Source: Holosporales bacterium
Lineage (GTDB): Bacteria > Pseudomonadota > Alphaproteobacteria > BNTO01
NCBI GenBank assembly: GCA_031265645.1
Contig: JAISCJ010000112.1
Coordinates: 1-8,011, forward strand
Reading direction: 5' to 3'
DNA: 8,011 nt
The position numbers and the translations under genes are program-made. Below are positions 1 through 6,776 of the stretch, in pieces (position 1 is the first letter of the stretch; each line of letters opens with the position of its first letter). Under the pieces are notes generated by a model, which did no database searches, was not told the origin of the DNA, and saw only the letters and a list, made by a program, of their open reading frames with translations.

Positions 1-1
1 A

Positions 2-580
2 ATTGCCAAAATTGTTCCGACGTATGTATCACGAGAGCTAGTTTTAACATGCAACGATGGCCGACGCCAATTTCCTCCGCTGAATTTTAAGGAAGACCGA
101 CTAATAACCAATGTTCAGTTGCGCGTTGCGGAAGTTTTGGGCGGCGATATTGCACGCGATTTGGTGTTACTAGATAAATCGTTTCCAAACGTGCCTGGCG
201 GAACTCGCATGCATTTCGCATATTCTGGGACTCGCCACATTGTTTACTCGGAGCCAATCGCAGGAACGAAGCTTCCGCTGTGGCACATTGGTGGAGCTTG
301 GAACGGGGATAATATTGAATCGCTTTTCATTTGCCCAACCGTGCGTCCACAAAATCCAACAGAAGCAGAAGTCGCGCGCCTTACGCTATCACAAGCGATG
401 ACTTTATCGGAGCTCACATATTTTTCAAGAGATGTAACCCCTTGGAGCCTTCGTGAATTTGTTGAGAGTGGAGGAATCGAACTGAGCGCGGGTGGAATTA
501 TTGTAAAATCGTCAGTTGTTGAAAATGTTTCTAAAGAAACAGTAACAATCGTATTTGTGGAGGAAGGCAATGCAAAATAA
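2..580 (+). CDS. Unrecognised protein, 3' part of a gene entering from the left edge
   Basis: The frame is open from base 2 to the TAA at 578-580, giving 192 residues with no stop and no in-frame ATG, so the real start is probably outside the window. A TTG at 119 is possible but has no clear ribosome binding site, and coding-like sequence continues upstream of it. I do not recognise the family. The product looks soluble and beta-rich, with no membrane segment and several Gly/Pro turns, including a stretch rich in Trp and Gly (around LWHIGGAWNGDN). Its last 11 bases overlap the start of the cell-wall hydrolase gene, so it is very likely in the same operon. Since the next two genes are lysis genes of phage/GTA type, a virion or tail-related role is possible, but this rests on context only. 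Confidence 0.6.
   Translation: MAKIVPTYVSRELVLTCNDGRRQFPPLNFKEDRLITNVQLRVAEVLGGDIARDLVLLDKSFPNVPGGTRMHFAYSGTRHIVYSEPIAGTKLPLWHIGGAWNGDNIESLFICPTVRPQNPTEAEVARLTLSQAMTLSELTYFSRDVTPWSLREFVESGGIELSAGGIIVKSSVVENVSKETVTIVFVEEGNAK
559..563 (+). promoter_or_regulatory. Strong Shine-Dalgarno site (GGAGG) fixing the hydrolase start
   Basis: GGAGG lies 6 bases before the ATG at 570. It selects this ATG over the in-frame TTG at 555, which lies upstream of the site. The site is inside the last codons of the preceding gene, which suggests translational coupling. Confidence 0.7.
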
Positions 581-1022
581 TTTACGAAAAAGAGAAAATT
601 TCGGCGACCCCCAAGATATTTTGGTTCTTGCACAAACTATATATGGGGAAGCCAGAGGAGAAATAAATCACCTGGAAGGTGGCTTAGCTGCGTTGATTGC
701 CGTTGGAAACGTTGTCATTAACCGGCTTGATGGAATGCATACGATTGAGCAAGTATGCAAGCGGCCATGGCAATTTTCCTGTTGGAATCCAACTGACCCG
801 AATTTTTCGGAAATCGAAAAAGCTACGGGCAAGCGCCCCACGGAATTTTTGACGTGTTTGGGCGTTTCGGAAGGGTTGCTGCTTATGAATTGGCCAGACT
901 TAACGAACAGCGCGACCCATTACTATTCGTGCTATATGAAAACGCCCCCATATTGGGCAGAAAATATGAAAATCCAAGTAAAAATTGGGCACCATTTATT
1001 TTTAAAAGAAAAGGAGCATTAA
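570..1022 (+). CDS. SleB-family cell wall hydrolase (endolysin-like)
   Basis: A 150-residue protein matching the Hydrolase_2 / SleB catalytic domain, which cleaves peptidoglycan glycan strands. Visible family motifs are YGEARGE at residues 25-31 (Glu27 is the expected catalytic acid), an AVGNVVINR segment at 44-52, WQFSCWN at 67-73, ATHYYS at 115-120 and IGHHLFL at 139-145. The domain fills almost the whole protein. There is no signal peptide, no membrane anchor and no separate wall-binding domain, as in small phage endolysins that depend on a holin to reach the wall. The start is ATG 570 because of the GGAGG at 559-563. It overlaps the upstream gene by 11 bases and ends 1 base before the holin gene. 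The endolysin + holin pair is like those of prophages and gene transfer agents; a spore-cortex role is unlikely given the neighbours. Family call is secure, biological role is inferred. Confidence 0.88.
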   Translation: MQNNLRKRENFGDPQDILVLAQTIYGEARGEINHLEGGLAALIAVGNVVINRLDGMHTIEQVCKRPWQFSCWNPTDPNFSEIEKATGKRPTEFLTCLGVSEGLLLMNWPDLTNSATHYYSCYMKTPPYWAENMKIQVKIGHHLFLKEKEH

Positions 1023-1023
1023 T

Positions 1024-1563
1024 ATGGCAATTTCACTTATCAGTGCAGCCTTAGGCTTTGTTGAATTTGCGCCAACCCTTATAAGATGGCTATCCGGCAA
1101 CCGCGATGCTGAAAAAATTGCAACTCAAGTTATTGAGATAGCCAAGAAAGTTACGCAAGCGCCGTCATCTGATGAAGCCAGGATCCGATTACGAGAAAAT
1201 TCAGACACAGCACATTGCTTTCACAACGAGATTCTAAAACTTGAAACAGAGTGGGAAATTTCGCTCTTGGAGGATCGCCAGCTTGCTAGAGAGCGCGACT
1301 TGGCGCTGTTGAAGGCAGGGCATGCAAATAAACGTGCGGACCTAATGATTATATCTGCTGCGGCCGGTTTGGTGTTATGCTTGCTTTCGTTGGCTTTTTA
1401 CTCTGATATGCTTCCAGGTGAGGCGGTTGGAATTATATCCACAATTGCTGGGATTTTTGGAGGATGCCTAAAAGATGCTTTTGCGTTTGAATTTGGTTCG
1501 TCCCGAGGGAGTCGCGTAAAAGACTCTACTGTTGCGTCTATGATTGAAAGGATTGGGGCATGA
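1024..1563 (+). CDS. Three-TM holin of the gene-transfer-agent type
   Basis: A 179-residue protein that resembles the GTA_holin_3TM family (holins named for release of gene transfer agents). In order it has a hydrophobic N-terminal helix (about residues 2-20) ending in RWLSGN, a charged helical middle (about 28-105) rich in Glu, Arg and Lys, two membrane segments (about 106-126 and 133-155), and the family's typical C-terminal FGSSRGS at 157-163 followed by basic residues. Such proteins form inner-membrane lesions that let an endolysin reach peptidoglycan. AAGGAG at 1011-1016 is 7 bases before the ATG and lies inside the end of the hydrolase gene. The TGA overlaps the rodA start (ATGA). Because these genes sit with rodA and no capsid or tail gene is visible here, they may be a domesticated lysis or wall-remodelling module rather than part of an active phage. 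Confidence 0.8.
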   Translation: MAISLISAALGFVEFAPTLIRWLSGNRDAEKIATQVIEIAKKVTQAPSSDEARIRLRENSDTAHCFHNEILKLETEWEISLLEDRQLARERDLALLKAGHANKRADLMIISAAAGLVLCLLSLAFYSDMLPGEAVGIISTIAGIFGGCLKDAFAFEFGSSRGSRVKDSTVASMIERIGA

Positions 1564-2714
1564 AGGTGCAAGTCCATTGGTGGTCAAAAATATCCATCAT
1601 ATTTTGTAATTTTTTTTGTATTCGCCAATTGTTGAGAATTCCAATCATGTTTTGGGGGGTTTTGTTCTCAATCATCATTATCAGCTTAACATTGCTGTAT
1701 TCAGCGGGACATGGACTATATCCTTGGTGCATAAAACAATTTATTCACATTATTATCGGTCTAATTGCGCTAGCGGGGATAGCAATGACCCCGATTCGCT
1801 TTTGGTCCAGTTTTGCGTATGTTTTTTATGCAATTGCATTAGCAGGATTAACGCTGACGGCTATCCTCGGATCGATTGGAATGGGTGCACAGAGGTGGCT
1901 CACAATCGCATCCATTCGTTTTCAGCCATCAGAATTAATGAGAATTGCCCTCGTTGTTGCTTTAGCTAGGCGATTAAGCGACAAAGAAAATTCTACGCCA
2001 TTTCAATATGTACTAAGTTCGTGCTTACTTGTCATTATCCCTGTGTTAATAACGGTAAAGCAGCCCGACTTAGGAACAGCAATGTTATTAACAGCAGGCA
2101 GTGTTGCAACTTTTTTCTTTGCAGGTTTGCGATGGCGCATTATTTTGGCCACGTTGTTCTGCTGTGGGGCAATGGCTCCTGTTCTATGGCATTTTTTAAT
2201 GGACTACCAAAAAAATAGAATTTTAACGTTCATCAATCCAGAGAAAGATCCATTAGGTAACGGGTATCACATAATTCAGTCGAAAATTGCAATTGGATCT
2301 GGCGGATTTTGGGGCAAAGGATTTATGCACGGAACCCAAGGCTCGCTCGATTTTTTGCCTGAAAAGCATACCGACTTTATTTTCACTCTGCTTAGTGAGG
2401 AGTTTGGGTTCATCGGGGTTATGCTGCTCATTGCTCTCTATTCAATTTTGATATTTTTTAACTTCAGTTTAACAGCATTGTTGAAAGATGAATTTTCAAA
2501 GTTCATCATAGCGGGACTAACCGTGTCATTTTCTCTATATGCCATAATCAATATTTCTATGGTTGTTGGCCTGCTGCCAGTGGTCGGAATTCCGTTGCCA
2601 TTGGTATCTTACGGAGGAACGTCGTTGATCTCGTTGATGATTGGGCAAGGCTTAATTTTGGCCGCAGCCTTCTCGCTGCCTAAGCGGCACGATATAAACT
2701 TGTTTGTGGGATAA
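1560..2714 (+). CDS. rodA: RodA, SEDS peptidoglycan glycosyltransferase of the elongasome
   Basis: A 384-residue, roughly ten-helix membrane protein of the SEDS family that polymerises lipid II into glycan strands during cell elongation, working with PBP2 and MreB. Visible motifs are GAQRWL at residues 109-114, FQPSE at 121-125, KQPDLGTA at 167-174, the long conserved loop NRILTFINPEKDPLG from 219, GYHIIQSKIAIGSGG at 235-249, LPEKHTDFIF at 266-275 with the catalytic Asp at 272, and PVVGIPLPLVSYGGTS at 340-355. The NPEKDPLGNGYHIIQS loop and the HTDFIF motif favour RodA over FtsW. Length is close to E. coli RodA. The ATG overlaps the holin stop (ATGA), and GAAAGGA at 1546-1552 is 7 bases upstream. 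No pbp2 (mrdA) or mre gene is adjacent, which is unusual: rodA normally travels with them. It converges on rsmI across a 146-bp gap. Confidence 0.96.
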   Translation: MKVQVHWWSKISIIFCNFFCIRQLLRIPIMFWGVLFSIIIISLTLLYSAGHGLYPWCIKQFIHIIIGLIALAGIAMTPIRFWSSFAYVFYAIALAGLTLTAILGSIGMGAQRWLTIASIRFQPSELMRIALVVALARRLSDKENSTPFQYVLSSCLLVIIPVLITVKQPDLGTAMLLTAGSVATFFFAGLRWRIILATLFCCGAMAPVLWHFLMDYQKNRILTFINPEKDPLGNGYHIIQSKIAIGSGGFWGKGFMHGTQGSLDFLPEKHTDFIFTLLSEEFGFIGVMLLIALYSILIFFNFSLTALLKDEFSKFIIAGLTVSFSLYAIINISMVVGLLPVVGIPLPLVSYGGTSLISLMIGQGLILAAAFSLPKRHDINLFVG

Positions 2715-2765
2715 GGCTTCGTTAGGAAAATATGTTTAGTCAAGCGGGCAGTGTTGCACTTTTAG

Positions 2766-2858
2766 TATTAACATTCTACGAATGTCTGTCTATTCTTGTA
2801 GTTTAAATTATGTTTATCTTTTAATCTGGCGGAGACAAACATTAATAGAGTGTTAATA
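2766..2858. repeat. 93-bp palindromic MITE-like repeat, copy A
   Basis: The left end begins TATTAACATTCT and the right end is AGAGTGTTAATA, part of an imperfect inverted terminal repeat of about 26 bp (4 mismatches by hand). The reverse complement of 6777-6868 aligns over the full length with 14 mismatches and one 1-base gap (about 84% identity). The core TTTAAATTATG and the block CTGGCGGA are identical in both copies. It fills most of the gap between the convergent rodA and rsmI genes and ends 2 bases from the rsmI stop codon. Both ends carry TA, compatible with a TA target duplication as in IS630/Tc1-type MITEs (inference). It has no coding capacity. The transcribed palindrome could also separate the two convergent transcripts. 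Confidence 0.75.
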
Positions 2859-2860
2859 TC

Positions 2861-3730
2861 TTATTTGGTAGCATGCCGCAATGCAATTGCTCGCTGATAA
2901 ACAACCCCCTTCGGTGCCCCTCGCCCAGCGGCGACAAACGCAACAGCATCTTTTAGCGACATTGTATCCATGGCTGACATAAGATCCGCATCAATAATTG
3001 CTGATTCAATGTTTTTTTCATCTGGGGGAGCAAGTATGATCGCAATTTCTCCGCGTGGCTCCTCGTTTAAAAAGCGTTCTATTACCTCGTCAAATGAGCC
3101 GCGCACAACTTCTTCATGGACTTTTGTAATCTCGCGAACAACCGCCACTTGCCGATTTTTAAAAAAATCTCTGAGATTACTTAATTCCCGCAAAAGCTTA
3201 TGAGGCGCCTCAAAAAAAATCAGAGTGGTTTTAGCATCACGCCAAATCTCAAGATCTTTGCGGCTTAAGCTGCTAGAAAAACCGAGAAATGTTAGCGCAT
3301 GAGTTGGAAAACCAGACAAGATCGCGGCAGGCAATACAGCAGAAGCTCCCGGCAGAGTCGTGACTTTTATATTCAATAGCATGCATTCATTGACGAGCTT
3401 AAAGCCGGGATCTGAAATCAATGGCGTTCCAGCATCGCTTATTAGCGCAACTGCTTCTTTATTCTGCAAATGAGCAATTATTTGTGGACGCACAGCGTCA
3501 GCATTGCAATCATGGTATGCTATCAAAGGTTTATTGATTTCGTACGCATCCAACAGCTTAATGCTAACGCGAGTATCTTCGCATACGATCCTGTCACAAC
3601 CACGCAACACGCGGATTGCCCGCAAGGTAATGTCTTCCAGGTTGCCAATTGGTGTCGCAGTGACGTACAATCCAGGAAAAACATCGCGCTCGCTTGGCGA
3701 ATTTATATTATTATCTTGTTTCTTTTTCAT
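2861..3730 (-). CDS. rsmI: 16S rRNA (cytidine(1402)-2'-O)-methyltransferase
   Basis: A 289-residue member of the tetrapyrrole-methylase-fold family; E. coli RsmI is of nearly the same length. It uses SAM to 2'-O-methylate C1402 in the decoding centre of 16S rRNA. Motifs are ATPIGNLEDIT at residues 25-35, CEDTR at 50-54, YHD at 72-74, ISDAGTPLISDPG at 97-109 (SAM site), LPGASA at 126-131, SGFP at 139-142, EAPHKL at 174-179 and a REITK segment at 199-203, with the small helical RsmI C-terminal domain at about 258-287. The chosen start is ATG 3730: GAGG sits 5 bases upstream, and the in-frame extension upstream lies inside glmU and looks unlike the family. It starts 7 bases after the glmU stop, so it is co-transcribed and probably coupled. 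The Lys/Asn-rich first 18 residues precede the conserved domain. Confidence 0.96.
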   Translation of the reverse strand: MKKKQDNNINSPSERDVFPGLYVTATPIGNLEDITLRAIRVLRGCDRIVCEDTRVSIKLLDAYEINKPLIAYHDCNADAVRPQIIAHLQNKEAVALISDAGTPLISDPGFKLVNECMLLNIKVTTLPGASAVLPAAILSGFPTHALTFLGFSSSLSRKDLEIWRDAKTTLIFFEAPHKLLRELSNLRDFFKNRQVAVVREITKVHEEVVRGSFDEVIERFLNEEPRGEIAIILAPPDEKNIESAIIDADLMSAMDTMSLKDAVAFVAAGRGAPKGVVYQRAIALRHATK

Positions 3731-3735
3731 ATGGA

Positions 3736-3739
3736 CCTC
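3736..3739 (-). promoter_or_regulatory. Shine-Dalgarno site (GAGG) deciding the rsmI start
   Basis: On the minus strand GAGG lies 5 bases before ATG 3730 and overlaps the glmU TGA (3740-3738). It supports the 289-residue product over a 319-residue form that would begin inside glmU, and suggests that ribosomes terminating on glmU reinitiate on rsmI. Confidence 0.6.
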
Positions 3740-5087
3740 ACACGCATTTCTTTTTTCGAACCCACTCTGCATTGTGTACTTGCGGCGCCCGACTGAGTGC
3801 CAACGTTGCAGCAGGAACATCTTTGGTTATAACACTACCTGCTCCAATGTATGCACTTTTTCCAATATGTATAGGTGCAACAAGCGAAACATTGGCGCCT
3901 ATGCTTGCATGGCGTTCCACTGTCGAATGATGCTTTTTTACCCCGTCATAATTGCAAAACACTGTACCAGCGCCAACATTTACTCCAACGCCCAAAAGTG
4001 CGTCGCCAACGTATGCCAAGTGCTTAGCTTTGCTATTGTTGCCAATATCAGAGTTTTTTACTTCAACAAAATTTCCAATGACTGCGCCTGCGCGGATTGT
4101 GCTTCCTTTGTGAATGTGAGCAAATGGCCCAATTTCGCAATTATCTTCAATGATGCAATCATCTAGCACGCAAAACGGATGAATTTTCACGTTTTTACCA
4201 ATGACAACTTTTCGGCCCAAAGCACATGCCCCTTCGATGATTGAACCGCATCCAATGGCCGTGTCCATTGATAATGTAACATTATGCAAACACTGGAATG
4301 TTACCTCTAAAAATTGTTCGCTCAAAATTTGGGATAACTGAATTGACGCATGCGCTAGCGCCTCTGGAGAATCAATCCCAATTGCTTCATTTGGCGAAAT
4401 TTCCACGCACGACGTTTTAAAACCACGTTTGTATGCAATGTTAACGATGTCAGTGAAGTAATATTCATCTCCTGAAGTGTTTTTGGATATGTGACTTAAA
4501 CAAGTTTTTAAGCAGGAGAAGGAAACGGAATACGATGCAGCATTAACAATCCCGCTATCTTCTACGCCTTCATATAGATTTTTAGCTTCTATTATTTCAA
4601 CAGGTACTCCATCTTGAAAAACGACACGTCCAAAACTAGATGTTGAATCGACATTTTTTGCAACAGTAATTGATAGGTCATTCTTGCTCTCAGCCAACAA
4701 TTGCAACGTCTTGACACTGATAAATGGCATATCTACGTGAATAATGATTACACGCTCAGATTGTATAAAAGGAAAGGCCATTTGCACCGCGTTTCCTGTT
4801 CCCAATGCTTCAGGCTGCAAAACATTGATAAGGTTCGGATGATCGTCACTCAAAAAACGGGGCAATCGCGACGTTTTCGCATTTAATGCATCGAACATAG
4901 TTTGCCACTCGCTGTGTGCAAAAAGCTCCGCACTTCCCACAATGATTACTTGTGAGGGCTGCAATGCCAAAGCGCGTTCTATTGAGTTTTCGATAAAGGA
5001 CATTCCGCCAATTTTGCAAAGCGGCTTAGGAAGTTGCGATCGCATACGGGTCCCGCGCCCTGCAGCTAGAATTATCACGGAAATCAT
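3738..5087 (-). CDS. glmU: Bifunctional GlcNAc-1-P uridyltransferase / GlcN-1-P acetyltransferase
   Basis: A 449-residue GlmU (E. coli 456) that acetylates GlcN-1-P and then couples it to UTP to give UDP-GlcNAc, precursor of peptidoglycan and lipopolysaccharide. The N-terminal uridyltransferase domain (about 1-235) has LAAGRGTRM at 7-15 with Lys21, GTGNA at 96-100, a metal-binding Asp at 119 (HVDMP) and Glu167 in IIEAK. The C-terminal left-handed beta-helix (about 265-435) has the NFVEVK strand (Lys344), KHLAYVGDA with catalytic-type His356 and Tyr359, NVGAGT (Asn370), CNYDG at 378-382, Lys385 and ALSR (Arg433). Residues equivalent to E. coli Arg333 and Asn227 appear to be His326 and Asp238. 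ATG 5087 is chosen because it begins the family's usual N terminus; a GTG at 5108 is possible, and the upstream GGAG is 11 bases away. It is 7 bases before rsmI and 164 after trkA. Confidence 0.96.
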   Translation of the reverse strand: MISVIILAAGRGTRMRSQLPKPLCKIGGMSFIENSIERALALQPSQVIIVGSAELFAHSEWQTMFDALNAKTSRLPRFLSDDHPNLINVLQPEALGTGNAVQMAFPFIQSERVIIIHVDMPFISVKTLQLLAESKNDLSITVAKNVDSTSSFGRVVFQDGVPVEIIEAKNLYEGVEDSGIVNAASYSVSFSCLKTCLSHISKNTSGDEYYFTDIVNIAYKRGFKTSCVEISPNEAIGIDSPEALAHASIQLSQILSEQFLEVTFQCLHNVTLSMDTAIGCGSIIEGACALGRKVVIGKNVKIHPFCVLDDCIIEDNCEIGPFAHIHKGSTIRAGAVIGNFVEVKNSDIGNNSKAKHLAYVGDALLGVGVNVGAGTVFCNYDGVKKHHSTVERHASIGANVSLVAPIHIGKSAYIGAGSVITKDVPAATLALSRAPQVHNAEWVRKKKCV

Positions 5088-5131
5088 AAAAAATCCGGCT
5101 CCATTCACAACACATCTGCGACGCTATATTT

Positions 5132-5137
5132 ATCATA
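5132..5137 (-). promoter_or_regulatory. Possible -10 element upstream of glmU
   Basis: On the minus strand the sequence TATGAT differs from the TATAAT consensus at one base and lies about 45 bases before the glmU ATG. No good -35 box is visible at 16-18 bases, so this is only a weak candidate for an internal glmU-rsmI promoter. Confidence 0.2.
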
Positions 5138-5151
5138 TGACGCACTAGACG

Positions 5152-5172
5152 ACCAGTGGTATGTCCTGACAT
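5152..5172. promoter_or_regulatory. Two abutting short palindromes, operator-like
   Basis: ACCAGTGGT (5152-5160, 4-bp arms around G) is directly followed by ATGTCCTGACAT (5161-5172, 5-bp arms ATGTC/GACAT around CT). Both are perfect and lie between trkA and glmU, upstream of the candidate glmU -10 as read on the minus strand. Two adjacent dyads could bind a regulator, but short palindromes also arise by chance. Confidence 0.25.
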
Positions 5173-5193
5173 GAAAGGATGTGCCAATTCACA

Positions 5194-5243
5194 TATTAAC
5201 ATTCTCATATATTACAGGGCTGAGATATATGAGAATGTTAATA
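5194..5243. repeat. 50-bp perfect inverted repeat, short relative of the MITE-like family (copy C)
   Basis: Arms of 19 bp (5194-5212 and 5225-5243) are perfectly complementary around a 12-base loop that itself contains CAG-GG-CTG. The outermost 12 bases of each arm, TATTAACATTCT, equal the left end of copy A; inside that the sequence differs. It begins 8 bases after the trkA stop (read on the minus strand), so the trkA-glmU transcript would carry a very stable hairpin. There is no T-run on the minus-strand 3' side, so it is not a classical terminator, but it could stabilise the trkA mRNA end, attenuate glmU or be a processing site. Confidence 0.7.
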
Positions 5244-5251
5244 GTAATGAA

Positions 5252-6619
5252 TTATACAAACCTTCCAGTTACGAGCTTTTCGATTTTATGTATGACCCCT
5301 TTTGTTGCAGCTAGGATTAAGTAATCATTTGTCCCGATAATTAATTTTCCAGGAGATATTTGTATATCGTTCCCTCTTTTTAATACGGCGACCATTGCTT
5401 GATGGGGAATCATAATGTCCTCTAGAGATAAACCAATAACGTTGCTAGCATCGCCAACAGGAATCCCCAGCACTTCGATTTCGCCATCAATGGTGTACAA
5501 TGACCTCATCTTGTACTGGCGAATTGCTCGAAGCACACTGGATACAGTGATTGCGCTTTGATTTACGACAGAGTCAATTCCAAGTGACAGAACAAACTGA
5601 GAATTTCGGACGTTGTTAAGTAATACTATGCCTCGTTTAGCTCCACAGTATTTAGCGAGAAGCGTTGATACAATATTTACATTATCATCACTAGTAACAG
5701 AGATAAACGTATCGCAGTCATGTATTTCTGATTCAATCAAAATATCTTCATGAAGGGGGTTCCCTTTGATTATTTCTGCATGTTTCATAATCCTAGGATC
5801 GAGATCAGAATTGGAAAAATCGTTATCTATAATTTTCAACTGTATATCAGGCGATGATTGCTCAATTTCCTTCGCCAACGCGAACCCAACGCGTACACTG
5901 CCGGCAATTGCAACACGGCGACGAAACTGATCCGTATAGCCAAACGCGCTAATGACATCGCGGGCTTGCGACGGTTTCAGTAAAATGAAAAGCTGGTCAT
6001 TTGCCGTAATGACGTCATTCCCCAAGGGAATTATCGTTTTTCCATCACGTTGAATAGCAATCACAGCAATCGACAGATGTGGATATAAATTCGCAAAAAC
6101 TTGTAAGGGGGTGTTGACTAAAGGAGATGTGCTTGGACATCGAACACTTACCAACCTCACGTTTTCGTTTAAATCGACGACGTCCGAGGTGCCATAGACT
6201 TGGATACTTTTGCTAATCGACTGCGCAATTTCTGACTCTGGAGATATTATATGATCAATAGAAAGGTTGTGCGGTTGAAACAGTGTTAAACGGTATTTTT
6301 CTTCTACGTAGTTTTGTTGGCTGACTCTCGCAATTTTTGTCTCTATTCCAAACAAAGAATGCGCAACTTCGCACGCCACCAAGTTAATTTCGTCCACATT
6401 CGTTACCGCGATGAGAACATCCGCTTGTGCTGCACCAGCTTGTTCTAACGTGCTGGGATGTGATGCAAACCCGATCACAGGACGCACATCAAGAACATTT
6501 CCAATCGCATTCAGGCGTTCTCTATTGCTATCGACTATTGTTATACTGTTTTCAGATGAAACTAGGTGTTTAGCAATACCAAGCCCTATGTTTCCAGCCC
6601 CAAGGATTATAATGTTCAC
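5252..6619 (-). CDS. trkA: Trk potassium uptake system NAD-binding protein TrkA
   Basis: A 455-residue cytoplasmic regulatory subunit of the Trk K+ transporter (E. coli TrkA 458). It binds to TrkH/TrkG and gates K+ uptake in response to nucleotides. It has two tandem RCK units. The first Rossmann fold starts IIILGAGNIG at residues 3-12 with acidic Asp30 after the second strand, followed by GFASHP, VTNVDEINLVAC at 72-83 and the segment IDHIISPE at 121-128, then an RCK_C domain to about 218. The second Rossmann fold starts VAIAGSVRVG at 236-245, with Asp265 and ISVTSDDNVN at 306-315, then RCK_C at about 375-450. The second glycine motif has lost its middle Gly, so NAD binding there may be weakened. 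The start is GTG 6619, the only plausible one before an in-frame stop, with no clear Shine-Dalgarno. No trkH is in the window. Confidence 0.95.
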   Translation of the reverse strand: MNIIILGAGNIGLGIAKHLVSSENSITIVDSNRERLNAIGNVLDVRPVIGFASHPSTLEQAGAAQADVLIAVTNVDEINLVACEVAHSLFGIETKIARVSQQNYVEEKYRLTLFQPHNLSIDHIISPESEIAQSISKSIQVYGTSDVVDLNENVRLVSVRCPSTSPLVNTPLQVFANLYPHLSIAVIAIQRDGKTIIPLGNDVITANDQLFILLKPSQARDVISAFGYTDQFRRRVAIAGSVRVGFALAKEIEQSSPDIQLKIIDNDFSNSDLDPRIMKHAEIIKGNPLHEDILIESEIHDCDTFISVTSDDNVNIVSTLLAKYCGAKRGIVLLNNVRNSQFVLSLGIDSVVNQSAITVSSVLRAIRQYKMRSLYTIDGEIEVLGIPVGDASNVIGLSLEDIMIPHQAMVAVLKRGNDIQISPGKLIIGTNDYLILAATKGVIHKIEKLVTGRFV

Positions 6620-6776
6620 TGGCGTTGAAGAAAAAATGCCGCATCACACTACTGTAAGATATCAAAAAGACACTGGTTCGTATGGTTTTTCAAGGTCAAG
6701 CCTTGCACTCACACAGGTATTGATTTCGTGAACGAAACACTATCTTTCATTATTAAATATCATTATCTCAACTCAA

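Noticed and set aside
119..580. TTG at 119 as the start of the first gene
   Set aside because: The same frame is open all the way to base 2 and no Shine-Dalgarno site sits at a proper distance, so a gene truncated by the window edge is more likely.
2750..2763. AGTG-TTG-CACT followed by TTT after rodA as a rho-independent terminator
   Set aside because: A 4-bp stem with a very short T-run is too weak to call.
3731..3820. Extended N terminus of rsmI starting at 3820
   Set aside because: The extra 30 residues lie inside glmU, do not resemble RsmI, and the GAGG site points to ATG 3730.
3504..4166. 220-codon + strand open frame opposite glmU and rsmI
   Set aside because: It lies antisense to two well-conserved genes, is rich in Cys and Asn with no recognisable motif, and is best explained as a shadow frame.
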